IMG/VR virus record: IMGVR_UViG_3300031951_007186
Coordinates: 1-22,052 of that record
Reading direction: 5' to 3' (one strand)
From: a virus
Length of the DNA stretch: 22,052 bases
The position numbers and the translations under genes were made by a program. The notes beneath the pieces are model-generated. The model was not told the DNA's origin. It saw nothing but the letters and a program-made list of their open reading frames with translations, and ran no database searches. Of this stretch, positions 4,310 through 13,258 are shown piece after piece; position 1 is the stretch's first letter, and each line of letters begins with the position of its first letter.

Positions 4310-4741
4310 ATGATCGCTTACCACAAATTACCTGATTACCGGAAAACCATTGTGTTTGAAAAAGAACACCCCAAAGAACTTCGCTGGGATGAGAAGTACA
4401 AGCTGTACATGCTCCAACAGAATCCGAAGTTCCAGGGAATCTGGTTTAAGGAAAAAGGTGAACCTGTCGCTGAGATTCTTCTTAGCTGGCAAAGTGATAA
4501 CGTAGTCCACATAGATTCCTTTACCGTGTTACCCCAGTATCGCGGTAAAGGTCTCGGCTACGAACTGGTATTCGCAGCTAAAGAGTGGGCTATCAACGAA
4601 GGGTTTGAAGTAATGACCGGTGAAGCTCGTAAAGGTACCAGTTGGCACATCTTTGAGAACCTTGGTGCTAAAACCATCGTTCTGCACAAGAACTGGAACG
4701 ATACCGGTGAAGAGTATATGTCTTTTAAAATGGAGTTGTAA
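4310..4741 (+). CDS. GNAT-family N-acetyltransferase
   Basis: The 143-aa protein has the GNAT acetyl-CoA-binding signature: beta strand HIDSFTVLP (residues 67-75) followed by QYRGKGLG (76-83), the Q/R-x-x-G-x-G/A motif. The later segment FENLGAKTI is typical of the family's C-terminal half. The enzyme would transfer an acetyl group from acetyl-CoA to an amine; the substrate (protein, peptide or small molecule) cannot be deduced. It is cytoplasmic, with no signal peptide. Its stop overlaps the next start by one base (TAATG), suggesting translational coupling with the winged-helix protein downstream. Confidence 0.9.
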   Translation: MIAYHKLPDYRKTIVFEKEHPKELRWDEKYKLYMLQQNPKFQGIWFKEKGEPVAEILLSWQSDNVVHIDSFTVLPQYRGKGLGYELVFAAKEWAINEGFEVMTGEARKGTSWHIFENLGAKTIVLHKNWNDTGEEYMSFKMEL

Positions 4742-5112
4742 TGGCACTAGTAAACCAAGTAGATAAACGCGTACGTATGAGTACCTGGCAGATTGTCAAG
4801 TACCAGGTACTTACGCATTGTTATCTGCTCGATATACAGGTGAGTGAGGCCGATCTTAACTGTCTGACCTTACTTGCACTGGAAGGTGAGCAGGAACTGA
4901 CACAGTTTTGTAACAAAGCATTTGAGAGGAAGATCTTTTCTTCGACTCAGTCAGTGCGTAACTGTTTGACAAAACTTGAAAAGAAGAGTCTTATCAAAAA
5001 ACAAGGTAAGAACAAGAAGAAGATCTATGTCCATCCGGATATGAAAGTGACTTCTTCTGGTAACATATTACTGGACTATAAATTCCTGGCGCTTGAAACC
5101 GCTCAAGGCTAA
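4741..5112 (+). CDS. Winged-helix-like DNA-binding protein
   Basis: The 123-aa protein is mostly helical. Residues about 62-110 look like a winged helix: a recognition helix STQSVRNCLTKLEKK, then a basic turn and a strand pair KKQGKNKKKIYVHP as the wing. Similar small DNA-binding genes lie beside IHF-like genes in crAss-like phages. It overlaps the GNAT gene by one base and the IHF-like gene by 20 bases, so the three are probably translated together. A transcriptional or replication-associated role is inferred. Confidence 0.75.
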   Translation: MALVNQVDKRVRMSTWQIVKYQVLTHCYLLDIQVSEADLNCLTLLALEGEQELTQFCNKAFERKIFSSTQSVRNCLTKLEKKSLIKKQGKNKKKIYVHPDMKVTSSGNILLDYKFLALETAQG

Positions 5113-5473
5113 GGAACTGATTCCGGAGACGGCGAATGATCTTGGACTAAGCGAAAGTCTGGTTCAAGACATTGTGACTTACTACTATCAGGAAGTCAGA
5201 AAAAGTCTGTCTAGTTTAAAGCATGCACGCGTTCATCTTACCAACCTCGGTGACTTTACCATTAAGCACTGGAAGATTGATGAGAAGATAGAGATGCTGG
5301 AGAAGTTTGAAGAAAAGAACAAACAGCGTGGACTGCAGCAGATGACAGCAAGGTTTAAGACGGCGGAAACACTGTTTGACCTGCGTAACATCAAGCAGCT
5401 TGTAGAAGAAGAGAAACAGCGTGCTGAGTTTATTAAAATCCATAATAGATTAACCAATGAGTCTGACAAGTAG
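5093..5473 (+). CDS. IHF/HU-like DNA-bending protein (TTG start)
   Basis: The 126-aa product resembles the IHF/HU-like proteins of crAss-like phages. An N-terminal helical pair (residues 5-40, with NDLGLSESLVQDIVTYYYQEVRKSL) leads into a beta segment VHLTNLGDFTIK, the equivalent of the HU/IHF G-x-F core. A longer, charged C-terminal helical extension follows. It would bend phage DNA during packaging, replication or transcription. The start is TTG at 5093; no ATG fits, because the conserved domain begins immediately. It overlaps the preceding gene by 20 bases and the following one by 17. Confidence 0.85.
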   Translation: MKPLKAKELIPETANDLGLSESLVQDIVTYYYQEVRKSLSSLKHARVHLTNLGDFTIKHWKIDEKIEMLEKFEEKNKQRGLQQMTARFKTAETLFDLRNIKQLVEEEKQRAEFIKIHNRLTNESDK

Positions 5474-5792
5474 TGTGATAAGGATCTGGAAAAACAAGGG
5501 ACAGATACTTGAAGGTATCACTAACAGCATTTTCCAACGTGAAGATGTTGAGCAGATCGCACAAGAAAGGATGCGTATCTGTCAGAACTGTCCATCTGGT
5601 TTGTACGATACTACCGGTACCGGTTGTATGGTTCCTGGAACTGCTCCCTGTTGCAACCTAGAAAAAGGTGGCTGTGGTTGTTCACTCAACTTCAAAACCA
5701 GGTCTTTATCAGCTGCTTGTGAGGCTGGACATTGGCACGCAGAACTAAGTCAAGAAGAAGAAGACAAATTGAACGAGAAGCTTGGATTATGA
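5457..5792 (+). CDS. Cysteine-rich putative zinc-binding protein
   Basis: The 111-aa protein has an N-terminal helical part, then eight cysteines between residues 42 and 88 (CQNC at 42-45, Cys57, CC at 65-66, CGC at 73-75, Cys88) with His92 nearby. The pattern suggests one or two zinc or iron-sulfur clusters. The C-terminus is an acidic helix. Similar Cys-rich proteins occur in Bacteroidetes phages, but I cannot name a function. Its start lies inside the IHF-like gene and its stop overlaps the next ATG (ATGA), consistent with an operon. Confidence 0.82.
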   Translation: MSLTSSVIRIWKNKGQILEGITNSIFQREDVEQIAQERMRICQNCPSGLYDTTGTGCMVPGTAPCCNLEKGGCGCSLNFKTRSLSAACEAGHWHAELSQEEEDKLNEKLGL

Positions 5793-6172
5793 CACCATCT
5801 GAAACTGTAGAAATAAAAGTGGTTCATTCAGTCTACAAGGATAAACTTGTAATGTCCACACTCGAAGGTGGTGAGGTTTATCCTGAAAAAAAGAGCGTAC
5901 TGGTTAAACAGATCAAAGTAACCAAGTGGTTTAGAAAAGACGCTATTACTTCTGTAGAAGAAGTGGTAACATCAAAGAACACCCTCGCTAAGAAGCGCTC
6001 AATCATATTCGACAAATACTCCGGCCGGTTCTATGAAACCTTTCATAGTCCTCGTGAGATACTGGAACAAATTAATTCTCGATCCGCTAACCCTATTGGA
6101 TATAACACCTATGATTCTAAGATTCACACCACACGACCACAAGTACACCAGTCTCAAAGCAGAAGACGCTAA
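5789..6172 (+). CDS. Hypothetical 127-aa basic protein
   Basis: The start at 5789 is preferred over an in-frame upstream ATG at 5732, because it overlaps the preceding stop as ATGA and removes an implausible Arg/Lys-rich extension. The first 80 residues alternate hydrophobic and charged positions, as in a small beta-rich fold, and the tail is basic. No motif is recognised. It overlaps the next gene by 62 bases in another frame. Confidence 0.75.
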   Translation: MTPSETVEIKVVHSVYKDKLVMSTLEGGEVYPEKKSVLVKQIKVTKWFRKDAITSVEEVVTSKNTLAKKRSIIFDKYSGRFYETFHSPREILEQINSRSANPIGYNTYDSKIHTTRPQVHQSQSRRR

Positions 6173-6947
6173 GGAGTGGTTATCAGTTACGAGTTTCATC
6201 TCCAACTTTAAACAACCTTTTGATGCCGATAAGATAGCACAGAAGTCTTCTAAAAACAAGAAGTCTAAGTGGTACGGAATGACACCAGATGCTATCAAAG
6301 AAGCCTGGAAAGCAGAAGCTAACCGCGCTACCACGCTTGGTACCTGGTACCACAACTGCAGAGAGTCTGATATCTGCTCTTTTGAGCATATGGAAAGACA
6401 TGGTAAAACTGTACCGGTAATGAGACCTGTAGAAATTGAAGGTATCAAGTATTCTCCGGAGCAGAAACTCCATGAAGGTGTCTACCCTGAACACATGGTA
6501 TATCTGAAGTCTGCCGGTCTTTGTGGTCAGTCTGATTTGGTAGAAGTAGTTGACGGTGTAGTGCACATTACCGACTACAAGACCAACAAAGAGATCAAGA
6601 CTGAAGGATATACTAGTTGGGACGGTGTTAAACAGAAGATGCTGGCACCGGTAAGTCATTTGGATGACTGTCACCTGATGCACTATGCTTTACAGCTTAG
6701 TCTTTACATGTTTATGATCCTCAAACACAACCCTCGTTTGAAACCTGGTACGTTGACTATTCATCATATTATGTTTGAAGAGGTTGATAAGGATAAGTAT
6801 GGTAATCCGATAACCGCGTTGGACAGCAACGGTGATCCTATCGTAAAGGATGTAGTGCAGTATGACTTACCTTATTTGAAAGCTGAAGTAATCAGCTTAC
6901 TGCACTGGTTAGAAGACAACCGTCACAAGTTAAAGCCTAAGTCATGA
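6111..6947 (+). CDS. PD-(D/E)XK (RecB-like) nuclease
   Basis: The 278-aa protein carries the PD-(D/E)XK core in RecB/Cas4-like order: LGTWYH at residues 76-81 (the G-x-x-x-H motif), then GQSD at 139-142 and DYKTNK at 155-160, with Asp142, Asp155 and Lys157 as the likely metal-binding and catalytic residues. The C-terminal helices include QLSLYMF, comparable to the conserved Q-x-x-x-Y motif. It would cut DNA, for replication, recombination or packaging. The start at 6111 (context ACCT-ATG) is chosen because the longer frame from 6033 adds a hydrophobic stretch overlapping the previous gene. Confidence 0.9.
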   Translation: MILRFTPHDHKYTSLKAEDAKEWLSVTSFISNFKQPFDADKIAQKSSKNKKSKWYGMTPDAIKEAWKAEANRATTLGTWYHNCRESDICSFEHMERHGKTVPVMRPVEIEGIKYSPEQKLHEGVYPEHMVYLKSAGLCGQSDLVEVVDGVVHITDYKTNKEIKTEGYTSWDGVKQKMLAPVSHLDDCHLMHYALQLSLYMFMILKHNPRLKPGTLTIHHIMFEEVDKDKYGNPITALDSNGDPIVKDVVQYDLPYLKAEVISLLHWLEDNRHKLKPKS

Positions 6948-7198
6948 GTACAGAAAGGAGTGTAAGTATTGTAACCAATAAAACAGGCATGCTGATGTTT
7001 CAAAAAGTTCTTGAAGAAGAAGCTAAGAAACACATGGGTCAAGGTTTGTGGCAACAATTAAAGCATGTTGGTGGTACTAAGGTTAGTTACAAAGCACTTA
7101 CAATAGACGAGATACAAAAAGCAGTAGGTTCTTTCTTTAACAAGAAGAAACCTAAACGCAACAGACGTAAAATGAAGAAACATGGTAAGACTATTTGA
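6944..7198 (+). CDS. Hypothetical 84-aa basic protein
   Basis: A small protein with a helical N-terminal half and a strongly basic C-terminus (many Lys/Arg in the last 20 residues), which suggests nucleic-acid binding. No family is recognised. Its ATG overlaps the nuclease stop by 4 bases and its end overlaps the next gene by 17 bases, so it is part of the same translational chain. Confidence 0.72.
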   Translation: MSTERSVSIVTNKTGMLMFQKVLEEEAKKHMGQGLWQQLKHVGGTKVSYKALTIDEIQKAVGSFFNKKKPKRNRRKMKKHGKTI

Positions 7199-7694
7199 TA
7201 TACAGAACGGACAGGTTGTTCCTTCAGAACATTGTTACGCTCTGAAGTTTTTAAAGGATGTGATGGATACTTATCCGGAAGATTATCTGGAGATATACAA
7301 GTACCTGTTTTACATGACCTGTCCAAACCCGGACCTTAACCCTTTTTTCGATGTACCAGAAGATGAAAAGCAGGAACTGATTATTCAACAGATCGGTGGT
7401 GACTTTTCGTTGGACGATGACGTGATCGATCGAGCAATAAAGATGTGTAAGAAGATGTACGAGACACCAACGTACCGGGCGTATATCGGTATGAAGAGCA
7501 TGCTTGACCGTCTGGCTAAGTACATGGAAACTACCGACATCGAACATGGTAGAGATGGTAACATCACAGCGCTTGTGAACGCTGCAGCTAAGTTCGAACA
7601 GATCAGACAATCATTTAAAGGAACACTGAGAGACCTGGAAGAAGAACAAGCTAGCCAGGTGCGCGGTGGACAGAATCTTGCTTACGATCAATAA
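7182..7694 (+). CDS. Conserved terminase-adjacent protein, possible small terminase
   Basis: A 170-aa, mostly helical and acidic protein. The middle (residues 70-125) is a helical bundle with DRAIKMCKKMYETPTYRAYIGMKSMLDRLAKYM, followed by a Glu/Gln-rich C-terminus. No HTH is obvious. It lies two genes upstream of the large terminase and is probably co-transcribed with it, a usual place for a small terminase subunit or packaging accessory. The role rests on position only. Confidence 0.7.
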   Translation: MVRLFDIQNGQVVPSEHCYALKFLKDVMDTYPEDYLEIYKYLFYMTCPNPDLNPFFDVPEDEKQELIIQQIGGDFSLDDDVIDRAIKMCKKMYETPTYRAYIGMKSMLDRLAKYMETTDIEHGRDGNITALVNAAAKFEQIRQSFKGTLRDLEEEQASQVRGGQNLAYDQ

Positions 7695-7700
7695 TAACCT

Positions 7701-7937
7701 ATGAATACGAAAGAAAAACACCAGGAACCTGATTACAACAATGCTAGTCTACATGACTGGGTATTCCACTACAACATCTTTACAAGTACATGGGCTGCTA
7801 TACCCCGTGAGTGTTATAAAGAATACTGGAATGACATGACTCATCCAGATATCATTCGTTCTTCTAGTATGGAAACACTGGTTGAACTGGTAAAGAAAGT
7901 TGCTGGCGACCCGAAGTTCCTGGAGAAAATCCAGTAA
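7701..7937 (+). CDS. Small terminase-adjacent protein
   Basis: A 78-aa protein starting in the AACCT-ATG context and ending one base before the TerL ATG. It is rich in aromatic residues (Trp, Tyr) in its first half and helical in the second. No family is recognised. Tight coupling to the terminase suggests a packaging or assembly role, but nothing in the sequence shows it. Confidence 0.72.
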   Translation: MNTKEKHQEPDYNNASLHDWVFHYNIFTSTWAAIPRECYKEYWNDMTHPDIIRSSSMETLVELVKKVAGDPKFLEKIQ

Positions 7938-7938
7938 C

Positions 7939-10131
7939 ATGTACATCGAAGTCCCTACCTATGATAACGGTCAATGGACCGTAACCACTTTTTATTCCCG
8001 GGAAGAATACCGGGATTTTGTGCTTTCCTGTTTCAAAGAACCAGGTCTGTACGACTTTAACGAAACTGCCAAGCTTTTTAACGCTGAAGGACGTAAGTTC
8101 CAGAAGCAGGGTTTTTACTGTGCTGCACCCGTAAAGACCAAAGACTTCATCCATTACTGGGATGATCAGAAAGCTAAGTGTCGAAGAGGTGTAATCTACA
8201 AAGACGACACCGGTACCTGGTATCTCACCCGAGATTATTACATGTGGCTTAACTTCTTGCCGATCTACGACAAGGAAGAAAAGCGTTTTGACTTTGCGAA
8301 AGTCCGTGACGCTCAGTACCACATGGCTCTATATGAACTGTTAGCAGAACTCCACTACAAACACTCTGCTATTCTTAAGAAACGTCAGATCGCGTCATCT
8401 TATTTCCACGCAGCCAAGCTGATCAACATGTGGGTCTTCGAAGATGGTGCTGTACTCAAGATGGGTGCGTCACTGAAAGACTACATTTCTGAAAAGGGTA
8501 CCTGGCGTATGTTGACCGAGTACCGTACGTTCCTGAACGAACATACAGCCTGGTACAGACCGTCTGATCCGGATAAGGTATTCTCTTGGCAGCAGCGTAT
8601 TAAGGTCCGTATAAGCGGCCGTGATACCTACAAGGGTAACAAATCGATCATCACCGGTACGTCTTTTGAGAAAGACCCTACCAATGGTGTCGGTGGTCCC
8701 TGTACTTACTTCTTCCACGAGGAAGCAGGTATTGCTCCCAAGATGGATATGACCTACGAGTACATGCGTCCTGCGATGCAGTCTGGTATGGTGACAACAG
8801 GTATGTTCATCGCGGCCGGATCTGTGGGTGACCTGGATCAGTGTGAGCCGTTGAAAGAAATGATCCTTAGACCGGAAGCCAACGATATCTATCCGGTAGC
8901 CAGTTGTTTGATCGACAAAGAGGGTACGATCGGTATGACCGGTCTCTTTATCCCGGAACAATGGTCCATGCCTCCGTACATAGACGAGCATGGTAACTCT
9001 CTGGTAAAAGAAGCTTTAGAAGCCATTAAGAAAGAACGTCTGCAGTGGGAGAAAGACTTGTCTCCGGAACAGTACCAGCTTCGTATTTCTCAGAAACCTA
9101 CAAACATCGAAGAGGCGTTCGCGACCAGAAAAGAATCTGTCTTCCCGCCACACCTGGTTGCTAAGCAGATGCAGCGTATCCAGGATAAACAATACCCTGT
9201 AGAATACCTTGATTTGTACAGGGATGCTGACGGTAAGATCAAGGATAAGCCATCCAGAAAGACTCCGATCATGGAGTTTCCTGTATCCAAGAAGCTCCAG
9301 GATAAAGAAGGTGTGATCTGTATCTACGAACGGCCGGTAGCTAACCCAACTTTCGGTATGTACTACGGATCCGTCGATCCGGTGGGAGAGGGTAAGACAA
9401 CAACCTCAGATTCACTTTGTGCCATATACATCTATAAGAACCCTGTAGAAGTCATTAAGGACGGTGGTGACGGTAAAGTATCCAACAACATCGAACAAGG
9501 TAAAATCGTAGCCAGCTGGTGTGGTCGTTTTGATGACATCAACAAGACCCACGAGCGTCTGGAGTTACTGATCGAATGGTACAACGCGTGGACGATTGTC
9601 GAAAACAACGTGGCGCTGTTTATCCAGTACATGATTTCCCGGAAGAAACAGAAATACCTGGTACCAAAAGACATGATCCAGTTCCTAAAAGACCTTGGGG
9701 CCAACCGTAACGTATTCCAAGAATACGGGTGGAAGAACGTCGGTACCATCTTTAAGGGTAACCTCTTATCGTACGGTGTAGAGTTCATCAAAGAAGAGTT
9801 AGATGTTGAGACCAAGGAAGACGGTACGATCCTCAACACCATCTACGGAGTTGTGCGTATACCGGATCCCATGCTTCTAAAGGAGATGGCTGCTTACCGG
9901 GACGGTGTCAACGTCGATAGACTGGTTGCGTTTTGCGCGCTGATCGCGTTTGCCAAGATCCAAGAGTCTAACCGTGGTTACGTTAAACGTGTAGAGGTTA
10001 GCCAGGAAAACTTGGATAACTCCAAAAAATTTAGTAAATTGATAGTGAGCCCCTTTAGACATCTTGGAAGCTCCGGTTCCGGGTTTTCCGGTATGAAGAT
10101 CTCCAAGAGTCCTTTTAAAAACATTCGCTAA
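7939..10131 (+). CDS. terL: Terminase large subunit (TerL)
   Basis: The 730-aa protein is the ATP-driven packaging motor and nuclease. The ATPase half has a divergent Walker A region LKKRQIASSY (about residues 146-155) and Walker B FFHEEAG (about 256-262). The RNase H-like nuclease half has GSVDP (about 477-481), VENN (about 554-557) and NVDRLVAF near 658-665, giving the expected acidic residues. The divergent Walker A is typical of crAss-like TerL. The start at 7939 is preferred over 7900, because it follows the previous stop by one base and removes overlap. The portal gene follows after one small gene. Confidence 0.95.
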   Translation: MYIEVPTYDNGQWTVTTFYSREEYRDFVLSCFKEPGLYDFNETAKLFNAEGRKFQKQGFYCAAPVKTKDFIHYWDDQKAKCRRGVIYKDDTGTWYLTRDYYMWLNFLPIYDKEEKRFDFAKVRDAQYHMALYELLAELHYKHSAILKKRQIASSYFHAAKLINMWVFEDGAVLKMGASLKDYISEKGTWRMLTEYRTFLNEHTAWYRPSDPDKVFSWQQRIKVRISGRDTYKGNKSIITGTSFEKDPTNGVGGPCTYFFHEEAGIAPKMDMTYEYMRPAMQSGMVTTGMFIAAGSVGDLDQCEPLKEMILRPEANDIYPVASCLIDKEGTIGMTGLFIPEQWSMPPYIDEHGNSLVKEALEAIKKERLQWEKDLSPEQYQLRISQKPTNIEEAFATRKESVFPPHLVAKQMQRIQDKQYPVEYLDLYRDADGKIKDKPSRKTPIMEFPVSKKLQDKEGVICIYERPVANPTFGMYYGSVDPVGEGKTTTSDSLCAIYIYKNPVEVIKDGGDGKVSNNIEQGKIVASWCGRFDDINKTHERLELLIEWYNAWTIVENNVALFIQYMISRKKQKYLVPKDMIQFLKDLGANRNVFQEYGWKNVGTIFKGNLLSYGVEFIKEELDVETKEDGTILNTIYGVVRIPDPMLLKEMAAYRDGVNVDRLVAFCALIAFAKIQESNRGYVKRVEVSQENLDNSKKFSKLIVSPFRHLGSSGSGFSGMKISKSPFKNIR

Positions 10132-10134
10132 CCT

Positions 10135-10392
10135 ATGGAAAATAAACCCCTTCACGCTCGTAAGATCGAGATCCTATCTCGTTTGATCAAAGCTGATCAG
10201 ATTTCTTTAGACGAAGCGCTACTGCTTTTAAAGGACGAAACTCCTGAAGAAAACATTGTTGTAGAACCTTTTCCATCGTATCCTACACAACCCTGGAATA
10301 ATCCTTATTGGTACGCAACACCTAACGTCGGTGGAGGTACTTTTCAGATTACTGGTGGTTCTGCTAACACTACTTTACTTACTACTAACTAA
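10135..10392 (+). CDS. Small protein between TerL and portal
   Basis: An 85-aa protein starting 3 bases after TerL in the AACCT-ATG context. Residues 8-36 form a two-helix unit (KIEILSRLIKADQ then SLDEALLLLKDE), reminiscent of short SHOCT-type oligomerisation motifs. The remainder is Pro, Trp, Tyr, Gly and Thr-rich and probably disordered. The SHOCT comparison is weak. Position suggests a head-assembly accessory. Confidence 0.68.
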   Translation: MENKPLHARKIEILSRLIKADQISLDEALLLLKDETPEENIVVEPFPSYPTQPWNNPYWYATPNVGGGTFQITGGSANTTLLTTN

Positions 10393-10402
10393 CTGATTAT
10401 CA

Positions 10403-13132
10403 ATGCAGATTTATAACGCTCTGGACTTAAAAGCCGGTAAGAAAGCCGACTATAATAAGATGGGTACGCTTGTCCAGCCTATCCAGTTCCTTCCTGAAAA
10501 GGAGAAGGATGAGGAGTGGAGAGCGTGGAACCTGGATTGGTTAGAGTTTCAAGGTATGAAGCAACTGCGTCGTAATGCGCGCAGGTTGATGAAAAACTAT
10601 AAGCTGGCCAAAGGTATTATTGATAAGTCTGACTATATCGTAGAAGAAAACAACGAGATGGCGGATCTGATAGATGTTCTTACCAAAGAAGATCAATCAG
10701 CGTTGGAACTCAAGTTTTATCCGATCATTCCTAACGTTGTTAATGTGTTATGTAACGAGTTTGCCAAGCGCTCATCTCGTATCATGTTCAAGGCTGTCGA
10801 CGACATGTCTTACAACGAAATGCTTGAAGAAAAACGCTCTATGATCGAGCAGGTCCTGTTACAGGACGCTCGCCAAAAACAGATTGTAGAGATGTTGAAC
10901 ATGGGTATTGAGCTGGATAGTGAAGAAGCTCAACAAGCCATGGCTCCGGAGAATCTTCAAAAGCTACCTCAGATTGAGGAGTTTTTCAGGAAAGACTACC
11001 GTTCTATGATCGAAGAGTGGGCTACCCACCAGATGAGTGTGGACGATGAGCGCTTTAAAATGCAAGAGCTGGAAGAGCGTGCATTCCGCGACATGTTGAT
11101 TACTGACCGTGAGTTCTGGCACTTCCGTATGATGGAAGACGACTACGAACTGGAACTCTGGAACCCGCTGCTTACTTTCTATCACAAATCCCCCGACACA
11201 AGATACATTTCCCAGGGTAACTGGGTTGGTAAGATTGACCTTATGACTGTTTCTGACATCATCGACAAGTTTGGATGGATGATGACTCAAGAGCAGCTGG
11301 AAGCGTTGGAAGCTATTTTCCCGGTACGTTCTGCCGGTTACGCGCTTCAGGGTTATCAGAACGACGGTAGCTACTATGATCCTACAAGATCACACGAGTG
11401 GAATACCCAGATGCCATCTTTAGCGTACAGACAGTTTACTTCTGTGTACGACGCTAAGTTTGGTACCGGTGACATTGTAGAATGGATCCTGTCTGATTCA
11501 GAAGATACCATTGACTTTGGTAAGACCCACATGCTGCGTGTAACAACAGTATACTGGAAGAGCCAGCGTAAGGTAGGTCACTTAACCAAGATCGGTAGAG
11601 AAGGTGAGATTATCCAGGATATCGTGGATGAAAACTACCGTATTACAGACAAGCCTCTGTACAACACAACTGTTTACAAACAAAAGACCAAAGACAACTT
11701 AATCTTTGGCGAACATATTGACTGGATCTGGATCAACGAGGTATGGGGTGGTATTAAGATCGGACCAAATCGTCCGGCTTTCTGGGGTATGAATAACCCA
11801 GGTGGTCTTAATCCTATCTATCTCGGTCTTAACGGCGGTAAACCCGGACGTATTCCTTTCCAGTTTAAAGGAGATAGTACTCTTTATGGCTGCAAGCTTC
11901 CAGTGGAAGGTGCTGTATTTGGTGATCGTAACACCCGCAGTATTTCACTGGTAGACCTGATGAAGCCATTCCAGGTAGGTTATAACATTGTGAACAACCA
12001 GATTGCCGACATCTTAGTGGATGAACTCGGTACGGTTATTCTTTTAGACCAGAACTCTTTGCCACGTCACTCCTTGGGAGAAGACTGGGGTAAAAATAAT
12101 CTGGCTAAAGCCTACGTGGCCATGAAGAACTTCCAGATGTTACCTCTGGATACAACCATTACCAACACAGAAAACGCACTGAACTTCCAACACTACCAGG
12201 TGCTTAACTTGGAACAGACCAATCGTCTGCTTTCTCGTATTCAGCTGGCTACGTATTTCAAGAACCAGGCGTTTGAGGTAATTGGTCTGAACCCACAACG
12301 TATGGGTCAGCAGCTGTCTGTAGAGGACAGTGCAAAGAAGATTGAAGTAGCTCAGGCTGCTTCTTACGCTCAGACGGAACAATACTTCATTCAGCACTCT
12401 GATAACCTGATGCCGCGTGTACACGAAATGCGTACTGACCTGGCTCAGTATTATCACTCTAAGAAGCCGTCTATTCGTTTACAGTACATTACCGGAAACG
12501 ACGAGAAGGTCAACTTCCAGATGAACGGTACGGATCTGTTGCTCAGAGACCTCAATATCTTCTGTACAACCAAGACCAATACCAGAGCCGTTATGGAGCA
12601 GTTAAAACAACTGGCTCTTACAAACAACACGGCCGGTGCGTCCATTTATGACCTGGGTAACATTATCAAGTCAGAGTCTATCGCTGAACTGACTGGTGTA
12701 CTGAAGCAAGCTGAAGAGAAGACCAATGCTCAGCGCCAGGCTGAACTGGATCAACAGCGTCAAATGCAAGAAGAGATGCTGGCTGCTCAGGAACGTCAGA
12801 AGCAGATGGATATCCAAGCTCAGGCTGAACGTGACGATAAGATGATCCAGAAGGACATCACTGTTGCCGAGATCAGAGCTGCCGGTTACGGATCTATGGA
12901 AGATATCAACCAGAACAAGCAGTCTGACTTCCAAGACGTATTGGAAGGTATTCGTAACGAACAACGTTACCAGGACCAGATGAACCTGCAGCGCGAAACC
13001 GAACTTACCAGACGCGACCAGGGTAATAGAAAGCTCCAGTTAGAAGAAAAAAAGCTTCAGACCATGAAAGAAATTGAAGAGATGAAGCTTAAAAACCCTG
13101 TACCGGGTGAAAAGATCTCTCGTAAGAAATAA
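10403..13132 (+). CDS. Portal protein (crAss-like)
   Basis: The 909-aa protein follows TerL and has the size and composition of the large portal proteins of crAss-like phages. It forms the dodecameric ring through which DNA is packaged and to which the neck attaches. Residues 1-230 are helical and charged. A mixed central domain (about 230-620) holds the segment GRIPFQFKGDSTLYGCKLP. A very long Gln/Glu/Lys-rich coiled coil (about 770-900) ends the protein. The start at 10403 has an ATCA-ATG context, 10 bases after the previous stop. Confidence 0.88.
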   Translation: MQIYNALDLKAGKKADYNKMGTLVQPIQFLPEKEKDEEWRAWNLDWLEFQGMKQLRRNARRLMKNYKLAKGIIDKSDYIVEENNEMADLIDVLTKEDQSALELKFYPIIPNVVNVLCNEFAKRSSRIMFKAVDDMSYNEMLEEKRSMIEQVLLQDARQKQIVEMLNMGIELDSEEAQQAMAPENLQKLPQIEEFFRKDYRSMIEEWATHQMSVDDERFKMQELEERAFRDMLITDREFWHFRMMEDDYELELWNPLLTFYHKSPDTRYISQGNWVGKIDLMTVSDIIDKFGWMMTQEQLEALEAIFPVRSAGYALQGYQNDGSYYDPTRSHEWNTQMPSLAYRQFTSVYDAKFGTGDIVEWILSDSEDTIDFGKTHMLRVTTVYWKSQRKVGHLTKIGREGEIIQDIVDENYRITDKPLYNTTVYKQKTKDNLIFGEHIDWIWINEVWGGIKIGPNRPAFWGMNNPGGLNPIYLGLNGGKPGRIPFQFKGDSTLYGCKLPVEGAVFGDRNTRSISLVDLMKPFQVGYNIVNNQIADILVDELGTVILLDQNSLPRHSLGEDWGKNNLAKAYVAMKNFQMLPLDTTITNTENALNFQHYQVLNLEQTNRLLSRIQLATYFKNQAFEVIGLNPQRMGQQLSVEDSAKKIEVAQAASYAQTEQYFIQHSDNLMPRVHEMRTDLAQYYHSKKPSIRLQYITGNDEKVNFQMNGTDLLLRDLNIFCTTKTNTRAVMEQLKQLALTNNTAGASIYDLGNIIKSESIAELTGVLKQAEEKTNAQRQAELDQQRQMQEEMLAAQERQKQMDIQAQAERDDKMIQKDITVAEIRAAGYGSMEDINQNKQSDFQDVLEGIRNEQRYQDQMNLQRETELTRRDQGNRKLQLEEKKLQTMKEIEEMKLKNPVPGEKISRKK

Positions 13133-13175
13133 TTTTTTCTGGTTATAGCTCTATTATCCATACTTCAGGTGGCTC

Positions 13176-13222
13176 ATGTTGTAGAACTCTAAATCTTTCT
13201 GGTTTAAAGTTGTATATTATAA
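13176..13222 (+). promoter_or_regulatory. Promoter-like region P4 upstream of the capsid genes
   Basis: A TTGTAGAACT box (13179-13188) like those of the other promoters is followed by TATATTAT at 13213-13220. The gap of about 31 bases exceeds the usual 19-20, so either the -33 element differs or another factor acts. A 6-bp hairpin GTGTAG/CTACAC follows at 13223-13240. The 126-base gap itself supports a regulatory role. Confidence 0.45.
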
Positions 13223-13240
13223 GTGTAGAGGTTCCTACAC
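13223..13240 (+). promoter_or_regulatory. 5'-leader hairpin before the scaffold-like gene
   Basis: GTGTAG (13223-13228) pairs with CTACAC (13235-13240) around AGGTTC. It would sit at or close to the 5' end of a transcript from P4 and could protect the mRNA. Confidence 0.4.
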
Positions 13241-13258
13241 CAAAAACCAATCTAACCT

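Noticed and set aside
5732-5788. Upstream start for the gene at 5789
   Set aside because: It would add 19 highly basic residues overlapping the cysteine-rich gene. The 5789 start has an ATGA overlap typical of this operon.
6033-6110. Upstream start for the PD-(D/E)XK nuclease
   Set aside because: It adds a hydrophobic extension overlapping the previous gene by 140 bases. ATG 6111 has the recurrent ACCT-ATG context.
7900-7938. Upstream start for TerL
   Set aside because: It overlaps the preceding gene. ATG 7939 follows the preceding stop by one base.
13133-13180. Terminator after the portal gene
   Set aside because: A T-run (TTTTTT near 13134) is present, but no stem precedes it directly.
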